A stretch of 53,946 bases of DNA, from assembly GCA_017694415.1 (NCBI GenBank), contig JADIMW010000088.1, positions 1 through 53,946 of the forward strand, given 5' to 3'. The first letter of the stretch is position 1; each line of letters starts with the position of its first letter. Positions 43,003 to 51,350 of this stretch are shown here, piece after piece. The notes beneath the pieces are model-generated. The model had not been told where the DNA came from. It searched no databases and was given only the letters and a program-made list of their open reading frames with translations. The stretch is from Candidatus Caccoplasma merdipullorum (GTDB lineage: Bacteria; Bacteroidota; Bacteroidia; Bacteroidales; G3-4614). A program made the position numbers and the translations under genes.

Positions 43003-45051
43003 TTAATCGTTATATGTCGGTAACAGCGAGTATTCTTCCGAATATCTGAGCATTTGTTCGGCATATCCCTCGTTGTACGATACGGTTACGTCGGTGATGT
43101 TGCCGTTTTCATCCTTTACCGGAGTATAGCGCGGATTTACAAAGCCTTTATATGGTGCGATGCCGAGGTTCTTGTATCGTTCAAGTACTTCGTTATGCAA
43201 GTCTGCATCTACTTTTACGGCATAGTTTTCTACAAGATTTTTGCCTGCTTCATAGTCCCCTTCCGATTTTATCCGCTGTATCTCGGCTAAAAGGTTTCCG
43301 AACAGATTACGCAGTTTCTTGTAGTCGTTCACTATTACGTATCTTTTCCCGTTTATCTCTTTTATCTCTACCACTTTGTCGGCGGCGCCCTTTTCCATTG
43401 TCCAGCGGGCTATAAGCTGACGGTTGCGCATGTGCGCCTCTTCAATGTTGTCGCCCGGCCGTATCCTCGTCAGTTGGGTCATAAGGCCGTTCATCATGTA
43501 TTTGTAGTATTCGGCCTTGTAAGCTTCTTTGTCCGGTAACAGCCCGAGTTCAAGTATCTTCTTGTCTCCCATGTAGTAGAGGGCGAAAAGGTCGGCACGG
43601 GCTTCTTCCAGTGTGGAACTGTATGATTTCAGTGCGTCTGATTCAACACCCGGCAGCATTTTGCCCGACCCGTGTCCGAGACATTCATGCAAATCGGTGT
43701 GCAGATTGTCTGCTACGAAACCGTATTCCGAAACAAGTTTGCGGGTGTGGGCATCGGGTATGAACTCGTCGTTGAATCCTGTCCCCTGCGATGCGACGTC
43801 GTATGCTTCCGTTATGTTTTCTATCGTTACCGATTTCGAGCCGTGGTCTCGTCTTATCCAGTCGGCATTCGGCAGGTTTATCCCTATCGGGGTGCTTGGA
43901 TAGCAGTCTCCTCCGAGCATTGCAACGGTTATCACTTTTGCCGATACTCCCTTTACCTGCTCCTTTTTGAACCTGTCGTCTATCGGGGAATTGTCTTCGA
44001 ACCACTGTGCGTTTTTGCTTATTATGTCTGTGCGTTCCGATGCTTCATGGTTTTTGAAGTTTATCGAACTCTCCCAGCTTCCCTTTAGACCGAGCGGGTC
44101 GCCATATACTTCGGTAAAACCGCAGATGAAATCAACTGTGCCGCTCAACTCTTCCACCCATTTTATACAGTATTCGTCGAATGTTTTCAAATCACCCGTA
44201 CGGTTAAATTCCACGAGTGTTTCTATTATCTCCTTTTGTTCCTCGTTCTCGGCATATTCTTTCGCTTTTTCGAGGCATTCTGCTATTTTTTCCAAAGCTG
44301 CACTGTACCGGCCTCCTATTTTATATGTCTCTTCGTATATCCGGCCATCGCGTTTTACCAGCCGGCTGTTGAGTCCGTACGATATGGGCTGGCTGGTTGT
44401 CGTGTCGCGCATTGCTGCATAAAACTCCTCGGCTTCCTGCTGTGTTACTCCGTCGTAATAGTTGCAGGCCGATGTCTTTATCAGGTCTTCTCCGGCTGCG
44501 AGGTTTACCCGTTTTGCCATTATTGCAGGGTCGAATATTACCGGCAATATCTCTGCCAGCAAATCATCGGCGGTTTCCCCTTCGCGCAACGGCAGTTTCT
44601 CCGCGGGGAGGGATTTTACCTCGTTTATCAGAAACTCTTTTGAAAATGCCGGTGTGAACTTGTCGGTGGAGTAGTGGTGGTGTATGCCGTTGGCGAACCA
44701 TACTTGTTTTAGATAGACGGTAAATGCTTTATAGTCTTCGTCGTTTGTGTCGCCTTTGTAATTTTTGTATATGCTTTCCAGTGTACGGCGTATCGCAAGG
44801 TTGTATTTACCGTTCTGGTCGAACAGGATGTCCCGTCCTGTTTGAGCCGCTTCCGACAGATAATATATGTATATCCTCTGTTTTGGGGTAAGTTCTTCGA
44901 ATCCGGGTACTCTGTATCGGAGAATCTGTAAATCTGCAAACTTATCGACATTGTATTCGAACGATTCGGCTCCTTTGCTTTTCTTTGCCAAAACGGGCGA
45001 TGCCGATATTATTGATAGTGCGGTTGTTGCCATAAATATCAATTTTTTCAT
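43003..45051 (-). CDS. Dipeptidyl-peptidase III-like zinc peptidase (family M49)
   Basis: 682 residues with a cleavable signal peptide (LIFMATTALSIISASPVLA, cut near residue 22) and no lipobox, so probably periplasmic. The M49 zinc motif HECLGH is at about 454-459 (LHECLGHGSGKML) and the third ligand lies in EEARADLFALYYM (about 481-493). DPP III releases dipeptides from the N-terminus of short peptides; a periplasmic form fits peptide use. 25 bases after the methyltransferase gene. Confidence 0.9.
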   Translation of the reverse strand: MKKLIFMATTALSIISASPVLAKKSKGAESFEYNVDKFADLQILRYRVPGFEELTPKQRIYIYYLSEAAQTGRDILFDQNGKYNLAIRRTLESIYKNYKGDTNDEDYKAFTVYLKQVWFANGIHHHYSTDKFTPAFSKEFLINEVKSLPAEKLPLREGETADDLLAEILPVIFDPAIMAKRVNLAAGEDLIKTSACNYYDGVTQQEAEEFYAAMRDTTTSQPISYGLNSRLVKRDGRIYEETYKIGGRYSAALEKIAECLEKAKEYAENEEQKEIIETLVEFNRTGDLKTFDEYCIKWVEELSGTVDFICGFTEVYGDPLGLKGSWESSINFKNHEASERTDIISKNAQWFEDNSPIDDRFKKEQVKGVSAKVITVAMLGGDCYPSTPIGINLPNADWIRRDHGSKSVTIENITEAYDVASQGTGFNDEFIPDAHTRKLVSEYGFVADNLHTDLHECLGHGSGKMLPGVESDALKSYSSTLEEARADLFALYYMGDKKILELGLLPDKEAYKAEYYKYMMNGLMTQLTRIRPGDNIEEAHMRNRQLIARWTMEKGAADKVVEIKEINGKRYVIVNDYKKLRNLFGNLLAEIQRIKSEGDYEAGKNLVENYAVKVDADLHNEVLERYKNLGIAPYKGFVNPRYTPVKDENGNITDVTVSYNEGYAEQMLRYSEEYSLLPTYND

Positions 45052-45076
45052 ATATCTTGTTTTTGTAATATTTTAT

Positions 45077-46264
45077 CTATTCGACGTAAAGGACGAGTCC
45101 TTTCAGATATTCACCTTCGGGGTGATAAATGTTTACAGGGTGGTCGGCCGGTTGCGACATCTGGTGCAGTATCCTGACTTTTCTGCCGGATATGGCTGCC
45201 GCGCTGAATACGGCAAGTCGGAACTGTTCTCTCGATACGGCTTGCGAACACGAGAAGGTAAATACTATGCCTCCGCTCCGAATCTTTTCGAATGCCTTTA
45301 CGTTAAGCCTTTTGTAGCCTTGCAGCGCATTGTGCAGCGCGTCGCGGTGTTTTGCGAAAGCCGGCGGGTCCAGTATTATAAGGTCGTATTTGTCCTTTTC
45401 GGTATCGTCTAAAAACTTGAAAGCGTCTTTTACATGGGCTTTGTGCCGGTTGTCGCCGGGAAAGTTCAGTTCCACGTTTTTTTCCGTAAGGTCGATGGCT
45501 TTTGCCGAACTGTCAACGGAATCGACCTTTAATGCTCCGCCACGCATGGCGTAAAAGGAGAATCCTCCCGTGTAACAGAACATGTTCAGAACGTTGCGCC
45601 CTTTTGAATAACTCTCTAATAATGCACGGTTGTCGCGCTGGTCTAAAAAGAATCCTGTTTTTTGTCCTTTCAACCAATCGACGTAGAATTTCAAACCGTT
45701 TTCCGTTGCCGTGTTGCCGGTATATTTGCCGCGTATATAATCGTTTTGCGGGTCTAACTGCGCTTTGTAGGGGAGGGTGGTGTCCGATTTGTAATAGACG
45801 TTTTCTACTTTGCCTGCCGTTATTTCGGTTATTGCATCTGCTATGATTTCCCGTGCAAAGTGCATCCCTGCCGAGTGTGCCTGCATTACGGCGGTTTTTC
45901 CGTATATGTCTATTACAAGTCCCGGAAGCCAGTCGCCTTCGCCGTGAACAAGTCTGAAGCAGTCGCTTTTGCCGTTATATGCTATTCCTGCGTCGAGACG
46001 CATTTCGTAGGCTTTTTGTATGCGGTTGCGGTAAAATTCGTAGCCGGTTTCTTCGTTTTTGAACGTAAGGATGCGTACTGCAATGCTGCCTATCTGGTAA
46101 TGGCCTTTGGCGGCAAAACTGCCGTCGTTGTAATATACGTTTACCGTATCGCCTTCTTCTACTTTTCCCTCTATGCGCTCTATTGCTCCTGAAAAAATCC
46201 ACGGGTGGAACCGGCGGAGCGATTCTTCTTTTCTCGGTTTTAATATTATTTTCGTGTCGTTCAC
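45077..46264 (-). CDS. RlmI-like class I SAM-dependent rRNA methyltransferase
   Basis: 395 residues. An N-terminal PUA domain (about 1-80; SLRRFHPWIFSGAIERIEG) is followed by the EEHEF-type linker domain and a Rossmann methyltransferase with NVLNMFCYTGGFSFYAM (SAM loop), DSVDSSAKAIDLT, LIILDPPAFAKH and FTFSCSQAVSREQF. RlmI methylates C1962 of 23S rRNA; DPPAF and SCS fit a cytosine-C5 type. Assignment to RlmI rather than a sister enzyme is by overall architecture. Confidence 0.88.
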   Translation of the reverse strand: MNDTKIILKPRKEESLRRFHPWIFSGAIERIEGKVEEGDTVNVYYNDGSFAAKGHYQIGSIAVRILTFKNEETGYEFYRNRIQKAYEMRLDAGIAYNGKSDCFRLVHGEGDWLPGLVIDIYGKTAVMQAHSAGMHFAREIIADAITEITAGKVENVYYKSDTTLPYKAQLDPQNDYIRGKYTGNTATENGLKFYVDWLKGQKTGFFLDQRDNRALLESYSKGRNVLNMFCYTGGFSFYAMRGGALKVDSVDSSAKAIDLTEKNVELNFPGDNRHKAHVKDAFKFLDDTEKDKYDLIILDPPAFAKHRDALHNALQGYKRLNVKAFEKIRSGGIVFTFSCSQAVSREQFRLAVFSAAAISGRKVRILHQMSQPADHPVNIYHPEGEYLKGLVLYVE

Positions 46265-46277
46265 CTGTTTCGGGTTT

Positions 46278-47600
46278 TTATTTGAACAGTCGTATTATGT
46301 CGTTTCCGTTTGCAAATATCAGTAGTGCCAACAGAAATATCATTCCTGCAGTTTGTGCGTATTCCATAAACTTGTCGCTTGGTTTGCGGCGGGTTATTAC
46401 TTCGTACAGGAGGAACATGACGTGTCCTCCGTCCAAAGCCGGAATAGGGAGTATGTTCATAAATGCGAGTATTATGGAGAGGAATGCCGTCATGCTCCAG
46501 AATGCTTCCCAGTTCCATACGGGCGGGAATATGCTTCCTATTGTCCCGAAGCCGCCCAGACTTTCTGCTCCTTCCTTGGTAAAGACGTATTTGAAATCGC
46601 TAACGTATCCGCCCAATGTCTTGAATCCTTGTTTTATTCCTACCGGAAATGATTCACAGAACGAATATTTTTCAGTAACGGGTTGATATATCTCTGTCAG
46701 AGGTTTCAGCATTATGCCCAGTTTCTTTTCTTCATTCAGAACGGCTTTTTTGTATAGGAATTTGTTGTCGGACAATACTACAATGTCTATCGTGTCTCCG
46801 GGCTGGCTCTTTTCCAACTGATTGTAGAACTGCGACAGTTCTTCTGTCAGGTTCATGTTTACCGACCATATCTTGTCTCCGGCCTTAAGCCCTGCCTTTT
46901 CAGCTCCGCTGCCGGGTAAGACTTCCTGTATTACGGGAGAGTAGCGGTATGTGGCAAACCGTTCTTTCGAACCGACTAACTGCAACATGAAATCTTCGGG
47001 CATCTTTATCGTAACCAGACGCCCGCTTCTTTTTACCGTAACGGTTTTGGCTTCGGCGATAGCCCTTATGGCGTCCCCGTCCATTGTCTTTATTTTCATG
47101 TCGTCGGCATACAACGGTATGTCGCCCATTTCGAATCCGGCTTTTGTGGCGGCTTGGCAATACGAAAACCCGTTCTTGACATTTTCGACCGGAATATACA
47201 TGTTGCCCCATTTGTAGGTTATCATGGAGTATATGAAAAGGGCCAGTATGAAATTGAACAGAACTCCGCCAACCATTATCAGCAGTCTCTGCCATGCCGG
47301 TTTTGAACGGAATTCCCACGGCTTTGCCGGCTGTTTCATCTGCTCCTTGTCCATCGACTCGTCTATCATGCCGGATATTTTTACATATCCGCCGAGTGGA
47401 AGCCAGCCTATCCCGTATTCCGTTTCGCTGTTTTTAGGCTTGAACTTGAACAGTGTGAACCACGGGTTGAAAAACAGATAGAATTTTTCGACTCTTACCT
47501 TAAATAATCTTGCAAACAGAAAGTGCCCGAATTCGTGTATTATTACCAGTATAGACAGGCTTACTATCAGTTGCAATGCTCTTATCCAGAATGTTTCCAT
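46278..47600 (-). CDS. rseP: Site-2 intramembrane zinc protease RseP
   Basis: 440 residues. The zinc site is HEFGH at 22-26 in the first membrane helix, with the third ligand in LPIPALDGGHVMFLLYE near the C-terminus. One to two periplasmic PDZ-like domains lie between (VLPGSGAEKAGLKAGDKIWS). RseP-type enzymes cut anti-sigma factors and clear signal-peptide remnants; no anti-sigma gene is nearby. Five bases after dxr, a pairing common in many bacteria. Confidence 0.94.
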   Translation of the reverse strand: METFWIRALQLIVSLSILVIIHEFGHFLFARLFKVRVEKFYLFFNPWFTLFKFKPKNSETEYGIGWLPLGGYVKISGMIDESMDKEQMKQPAKPWEFRSKPAWQRLLIMVGGVLFNFILALFIYSMITYKWGNMYIPVENVKNGFSYCQAATKAGFEMGDIPLYADDMKIKTMDGDAIRAIAEAKTVTVKRSGRLVTIKMPEDFMLQLVGSKERFATYRYSPVIQEVLPGSGAEKAGLKAGDKIWSVNMNLTEELSQFYNQLEKSQPGDTIDIVVLSDNKFLYKKAVLNEEKKLGIMLKPLTEIYQPVTEKYSFCESFPVGIKQGFKTLGGYVSDFKYVFTKEGAESLGGFGTIGSIFPPVWNWEAFWSMTAFLSIILAFMNILPIPALDGGHVMFLLYEVITRRKPSDKFMEYAQTAGMIFLLALLIFANGNDIIRLFK

Positions 47601-47605
47601 ATATG

Positions 47606-48772
47606 CTATCGTGATATTGATTTCAGTATGTTTTCTTCGGTCGATTTACGCACTTCGGCATCGGTCGCCACATAATCTTCATAGCTCGGCGATGTTATGT
47701 GTCCTGCTTGCTCCAGTGCTTTATATACGAGTTTCTCGATGTCGGTGAATTTTATTTTGTCTTGCAAGAACGCTGCCACTGCCACTTCATTGGCTGCATT
47801 CATTATGCACGGCTTGTTCCCTCCGCAACGGATTGCATCGTATGCGTATCCGAGTAACGGGAATTTGTCGATGTCGGGGTTTTCAAAACTCATTGTCGCG
47901 AAATCTTCTATTGTAAGCCGTCGCCTGTCCGAGTGTAACCTTACGGGATAGGAGAGGGCATAGGCTATCGGAAGTTTCATGTCGGGTATGCCGAGCTGGG
48001 CTTTGACGGCTCCGTCTTCAAATTCCACCATTGAATGTATTATGGATTGCGGATGTATAACAACTTTTACATCATCGGGTTTAACACCGAAAAGCCATTT
48101 TGCTTCTATCATTTCGAACCCTTTGTTCATCATCGTTGCCGAATCGATAGTTATCTTGGCTCCCATATTCCATTTCGGATGCTTCAATGCTGCTGCTTTT
48201 GTAACATTTTGCAGCTCGGCTTTGGTATATCTCAGGAAGGGCCCCCCTGATGCCGTAAGGAATATTTTGTCTATTTTGTTGTATTCTTCTCCTGCAAGGC
48301 ACTGGAATATGGCGGAGTGTTCCGAATCTACAGGTATTATTTCGCTGCCGTATTCTGCGGCCAGAGAGTTGATGAGTTCTCCTGCAACAACCAGTGTCTC
48401 TTTGTTGGCCAAAGCTATCCTTTTTCCTCTTTTTATTGCCCGTATGGTGGGGTACAGTCCGGAATATCCCATCATTGCCGTTATTACGGTATCTACAGGG
48501 TCGGATTCGGCCACTTGTGCTATGGCATCGCATCCGGCATATACTTTTACCGGATATTCTTTCAGTGCGTCTTTTACCTTTTCGTATAGAGTTTCGTTGG
48601 CTATGACTACCGAATCGGGTACGAACTTCTTTGCCTGTTCAATAAGCAAATCGGCATTGTTGTTTGCTGTAAGCGTGTATGCTTCGAACAAATCGGGATT
48701 TTCATTTATAACCTCCAGTGCCTGTGTGCCGATAGACCCTGTCGAACCCAAAATGGCTATTTGTCTTTTCAT
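47606..48772 (-). CDS. dxr: 1-deoxy-D-xylulose-5-phosphate reductoisomerase
   Basis: NADPH-dependent second step of the MEP pathway. 388 residues, standard. Seen: NADPH motif ILGSTGSIGTQAL at 7-19, IALANKETLVVAG, PVDSEHSAIFQCL with the metal-binding Asp-Ser-Glu, TASGGPF, HPKWNMGAKITIDSATMMNK and GFEMIEAKWLFG. First gene of a six-gene minus-strand cluster down to the CDF exporter; TAACTTTG box 41 bases upstream. Confidence 0.97.
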   Translation of the reverse strand: MKRQIAILGSTGSIGTQALEVINENPDLFEAYTLTANNNADLLIEQAKKFVPDSVVIANETLYEKVKDALKEYPVKVYAGCDAIAQVAESDPVDTVITAMMGYSGLYPTIRAIKRGKRIALANKETLVVAGELINSLAAEYGSEIIPVDSEHSAIFQCLAGEEYNKIDKIFLTASGGPFLRYTKAELQNVTKAAALKHPKWNMGAKITIDSATMMNKGFEMIEAKWLFGVKPDDVKVVIHPQSIIHSMVEFEDGAVKAQLGIPDMKLPIAYALSYPVRLHSDRRRLTIEDFATMSFENPDIDKFPLLGYAYDAIRCGGNKPCIMNAANEVAVAAFLQDKIKFTDIEKLVYKALEQAGHITSPSYEDYVATDAEVRKSTEENILKSISR

Positions 48773-48813
48773 GTGTAGTGCAGTCTCTCTTTTATTGAAA
48801 GATTTTCGGTTTG

Positions 48814-48821
48814 CAAAGTTA
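48814..48821 (-). promoter_or_regulatory. -7 promoter box (TAACTTTG) for the dxr-rseP cluster
   Basis: Minus-strand TAACTTTG is an exact consensus match followed by CAAA, 41 bases before the dxr ATG. No clear -33 box. Confidence 0.5.
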
Positions 48822-48927
48822 CGAAATTAATGGTAGAAATAGAAGTGTATATGGCTATAATACGCGGCACTGATATAGGGTAAATAGGTCTTTTTTTACT
48901 CTCTCTTGATAAATTTTACTTAATATG

Positions 48928-48957
48928 TTTGTGTTTGTAAATAATAGCTTAAATTTG
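48928..48957 (+). promoter_or_regulatory. Promoter (TTTG-N18-TAAATTTG) for the outer-membrane protein gene
   Basis: TTTG at 48928-48931 and TAAATTTG at 48950-48957 are 18 bases apart, 37 bases before the ATG at 48995. Confidence 0.58.
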
Positions 48958-48994
48958 CAACTTGAAATTATTAATAATAAAATCAATTACAATC

Positions 48995-49723
48995 ATGAGA
49001 AAATCGATTTGCTTTTTTCTTGTAGCGTTATCTTTTATTTCAGCCAAAGGGTATGCGCAAAGTGTAGCGGACACACAGCCTCAAACAGATTTGGGCTATA
49101 CTGTCAGTAACTCTTCGTTGAGTTATGCCGATACTGAAAATCTCAGGAAAAAATATTTCCATTTATCATATTCTTCCACCAAGTTAATTCCTGACGGAAC
49201 AGGCTCCGATTGGGGATACAGGAGCAAATATGGAGTGTCATTGACCTTCGGTAAAAGTTATTATCTGCATAAGAACCCTATTGCCCGTATGCTTTACATA
49301 GGAATAGATGCTACGTGGATTGATTTGACATATACTTATTACAAGTATAATATGGGAGATTTGTTCGGCGGTATGGATTTCGGTATGGGTAAAGAAGATA
49401 TGTACATAAAAGATTATCAGGCTGAAATAGCGATGCAGGTAGGGCCTTCCATACATGTTTATCCGGTAGGAAAGATGCATATAGAAGCATATTTCAGATA
49501 TGCACCGACATTCTCATTGCTGGTGGAGGATGGTGATTTTGGCGGAAACTATGCTACATATTTCGTCAGTGGCGGTGCAGTATCGTACCATTGCATTGGT
49601 TTGGGTGCCGAAGCCCGTTTTGGTAGCTGCAAGTACAAGAGTTTTGGCGGAGACGGCGAGGATGGAACCGGCGGTAAAACCAAACTCCGCGGATACAGGG
49701 TTTACCTAAGTTTCAGATTTTAA
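48995..49723 (+). CDS. Outer-membrane beta-barrel protein, unknown function
   Basis: 242 residues from the ATG at 48995, which places the signal peptide (MRKSICFFLVALSFISAKG, cut after YAQ near 22) at the very N-terminus. The mature part is rich in alternating hydrophobic and aromatic residues, with strand-like segments such as KYGVSLTFGKSYYL, ARMLYIGIDATWIDLTY and a terminal RGYRVYLSFRF ending in Phe, the signature of a protein inserted by BAM. A Gly-rich loop (DGEDGTGGK) precedes the last strand. I do not recognise a specific family. Confidence 0.75.
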   Translation: MRKSICFFLVALSFISAKGYAQSVADTQPQTDLGYTVSNSSLSYADTENLRKKYFHLSYSSTKLIPDGTGSDWGYRSKYGVSLTFGKSYYLHKNPIARMLYIGIDATWIDLTYTYYKYNMGDLFGGMDFGMGKEDMYIKDYQAEIAMQVGPSIHVYPVGKMHIEAYFRYAPTFSLLVEDGDFGGNYATYFVSGGAVSYHCIGLGAEARFGSCKYKSFGGDGEDGTGGKTKLRGYRVYLSFRF

Positions 49724-49825
49724 CCATGTCGCATCTCGGATTTTAGCATGACGAGGCAGTATATGTAAATTGTTGCGTTTATTTCGGAAGTAAGTGCGAT
49801 ATAATATAGTTTCGTTAATGATTTA

Positions 49826-49857
49826 AACAGCCCGGTAATTTGCCGGGCTGTTTTTTT
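49826..49857 (+). terminator. Rho-independent terminator
   Basis: AACAGCCCGG (49826-49835) pairs with CCGGGCTGTT (49843-49852), loop TAATTTG, then a run of T. It ends the outer-membrane protein transcript, about 100 bases after its stop codon. Confidence 0.9.
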
Positions 49858-49990
49858 ATTTATGCGCTATTTCCCGTTTGGGAGCTTTTTTGAAGTGCGA
49901 GTTTCCGTATTTTTTAAGAAACACTGAACTAAAATCACATGTGTCTGTTTTAATTGAAGAGTTTAAATTCTCTTGTTAAATGTAAAAGCT

Positions 49991-51199
49991 ATGAATGTCA
50001 GACAAATTGTGGTTTCTCTGTTTGCTGTGTCAGCAGTATTTTCGGTAAATGAAATCAAAGCGCAAAATGAAATTTATTCGGAGGAAGAGATTATGATTGT
50101 TGATTTTGTCCCAAGCGGCAAAACTTATTATTATTCCCCGTCTTTCCGTGATAACTGGTTTATGTCGGTCGGTGCAGGAACGCAGACTCTTCTGTCTGAA
50201 CATAAGGGGCGGTTGCAGTTTTCTTTGGCTTTGGCAGTGGATTTCGGTAAATGGTTTTCTCCTTACTGGGGTGCTCGTCTTGCTGTATCGGGCGGAGAAC
50301 TTCGCTCGCGCTATCCTTCCGAAAACGATATGGTGTATTATAAGGACGTCGTGGTCTCGGCCGACTTTTTGTGGGATATGACCAATACTGTCGGCGGGTA
50401 TGACCCTTATCGTGTAGTATCCGTCATTCCGTTTATTGGCGTTTCCACGGCGTACGCCTTTAAAAATTCTTTTTCCGGAAAAACGTTCAGCATGGCAGGT
50501 ACCGGAGGTGTAAGGTTGAATTTCAGACTTTGTCGATATGCCGACCTTTATGTGGAGGGTAAGGCTCATGTGGTTTCGGACAGCTTTAACGGTGTGGTGC
50601 ACAGCAAACGTGCTGAAGCAATCTTTTCCGTCCTCGGTGGATTTGCCGTAAATTTCGGCGGTACAAGATTCAAATCGTATAATCCGGTGGAGGAGGAGTT
50701 TGCCATGGATGCAATGAATGCCAAAGTGAATATGTTGAGAGCTTCGCTCGATTCTTGCAAGAAGGTTAAGAACAAGGTCATCGTTGCTCCTGCGCCAGCT
50801 CCAGTAAAGGAAGTGGTGGTTGAGAAGCTCAAACCGTGCAGTGTTGAGCTTACGTCCGCCGTAAGGTTTGCTATAAACAGTTCTGAAATAACGAGCGAAG
50901 AGATGGTAAACGTTTATAATGTCGCGCAGTGGATGAAAAACAATCCGGATTATAAGGTTATTGTAACGGGATATGCCGATAAAGATACTGGAACTTCAGG
51001 ATATAACGAGAAACTGAGTCGCAGCAGGGCCGATGCAGTCGTTGCCGCTCTTGTGCAACAATACGGCATACCTTCCGACAGGCTTAGTGTTGAGGCGGAA
51101 GGCGGCAGCATGCAGCCTTATCCCGATAATAATAACTGGAACAGGGTTGTGGTATTCCGAAGTATTGCCGACGGCGATTGTTCGGATGCTGCCGATTGA
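49991..51199 (+). CDS. OmpA-family outer-membrane protein
   Basis: 402 residues from the ATG at 49991, which starts the signal peptide (MNVRQIVVSLFAVSAVFS, cut near residue 26). Residues 30-230 form an eight-stranded-type barrel (QFSLALAVDFGKWFSPYWG, FIGVSTAYAF, RLNFRLCRYADLYVEG). A short helix and Pro-rich linker (APAPAPVKEV) leads to the C-terminal peptidoglycan-binding OmpA domain (about 300-395) with VIVTGYADKDTGTSGYN, EKLSRSRADAV and SVEAEGG. It would tether the outer membrane to the cell wall. The upstream region after the terminator has no clear -7 box. Confidence 0.92.
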   Translation: MNVRQIVVSLFAVSAVFSVNEIKAQNEIYSEEEIMIVDFVPSGKTYYYSPSFRDNWFMSVGAGTQTLLSEHKGRLQFSLALAVDFGKWFSPYWGARLAVSGGELRSRYPSENDMVYYKDVVVSADFLWDMTNTVGGYDPYRVVSVIPFIGVSTAYAFKNSFSGKTFSMAGTGGVRLNFRLCRYADLYVEGKAHVVSDSFNGVVHSKRAEAIFSVLGGFAVNFGGTRFKSYNPVEEEFAMDAMNAKVNMLRASLDSCKKVKNKVIVAPAPAPVKEVVVEKLKPCSVELTSAVRFAINSSEITSEEMVNVYNVAQWMKNNPDYKVIVTGYADKDTGTSGYNEKLSRSRADAVVAALVQQYGIPSDRLSVEAEGGSMQPYPDNNNWNRVVVFRSIADGDCSDAAD

Positions 51200-51217
51200 A
51201 GAGTTTTTACGGACTGT

Positions 51218-51260
51218 AAACAAAGAGTGCCGGAGATTTTGTTCCCGGCACTCTTTGTTT
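51218..51260. terminator. Perfect 16-bp hairpin between convergent genes
   Basis: AAACAAAGAGTGCCGG (51218-51233) pairs with CCGGCACTCTTTGTTT (51245-51260), loop 11 bases. T-rich ends on both strands suit termination of the OmpA gene (plus) and of the relA/spoT homologue (minus). Confidence 0.85.
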
Positions 51261-51350
51261 ATTGTGGCACACCGGCAACGGATTGGCTGAATTCTGTTAG
51301 TGTTGTTGCTTGTTGCCTTTTAATGTGCTTGTTTTTTACGAAGTGGAACA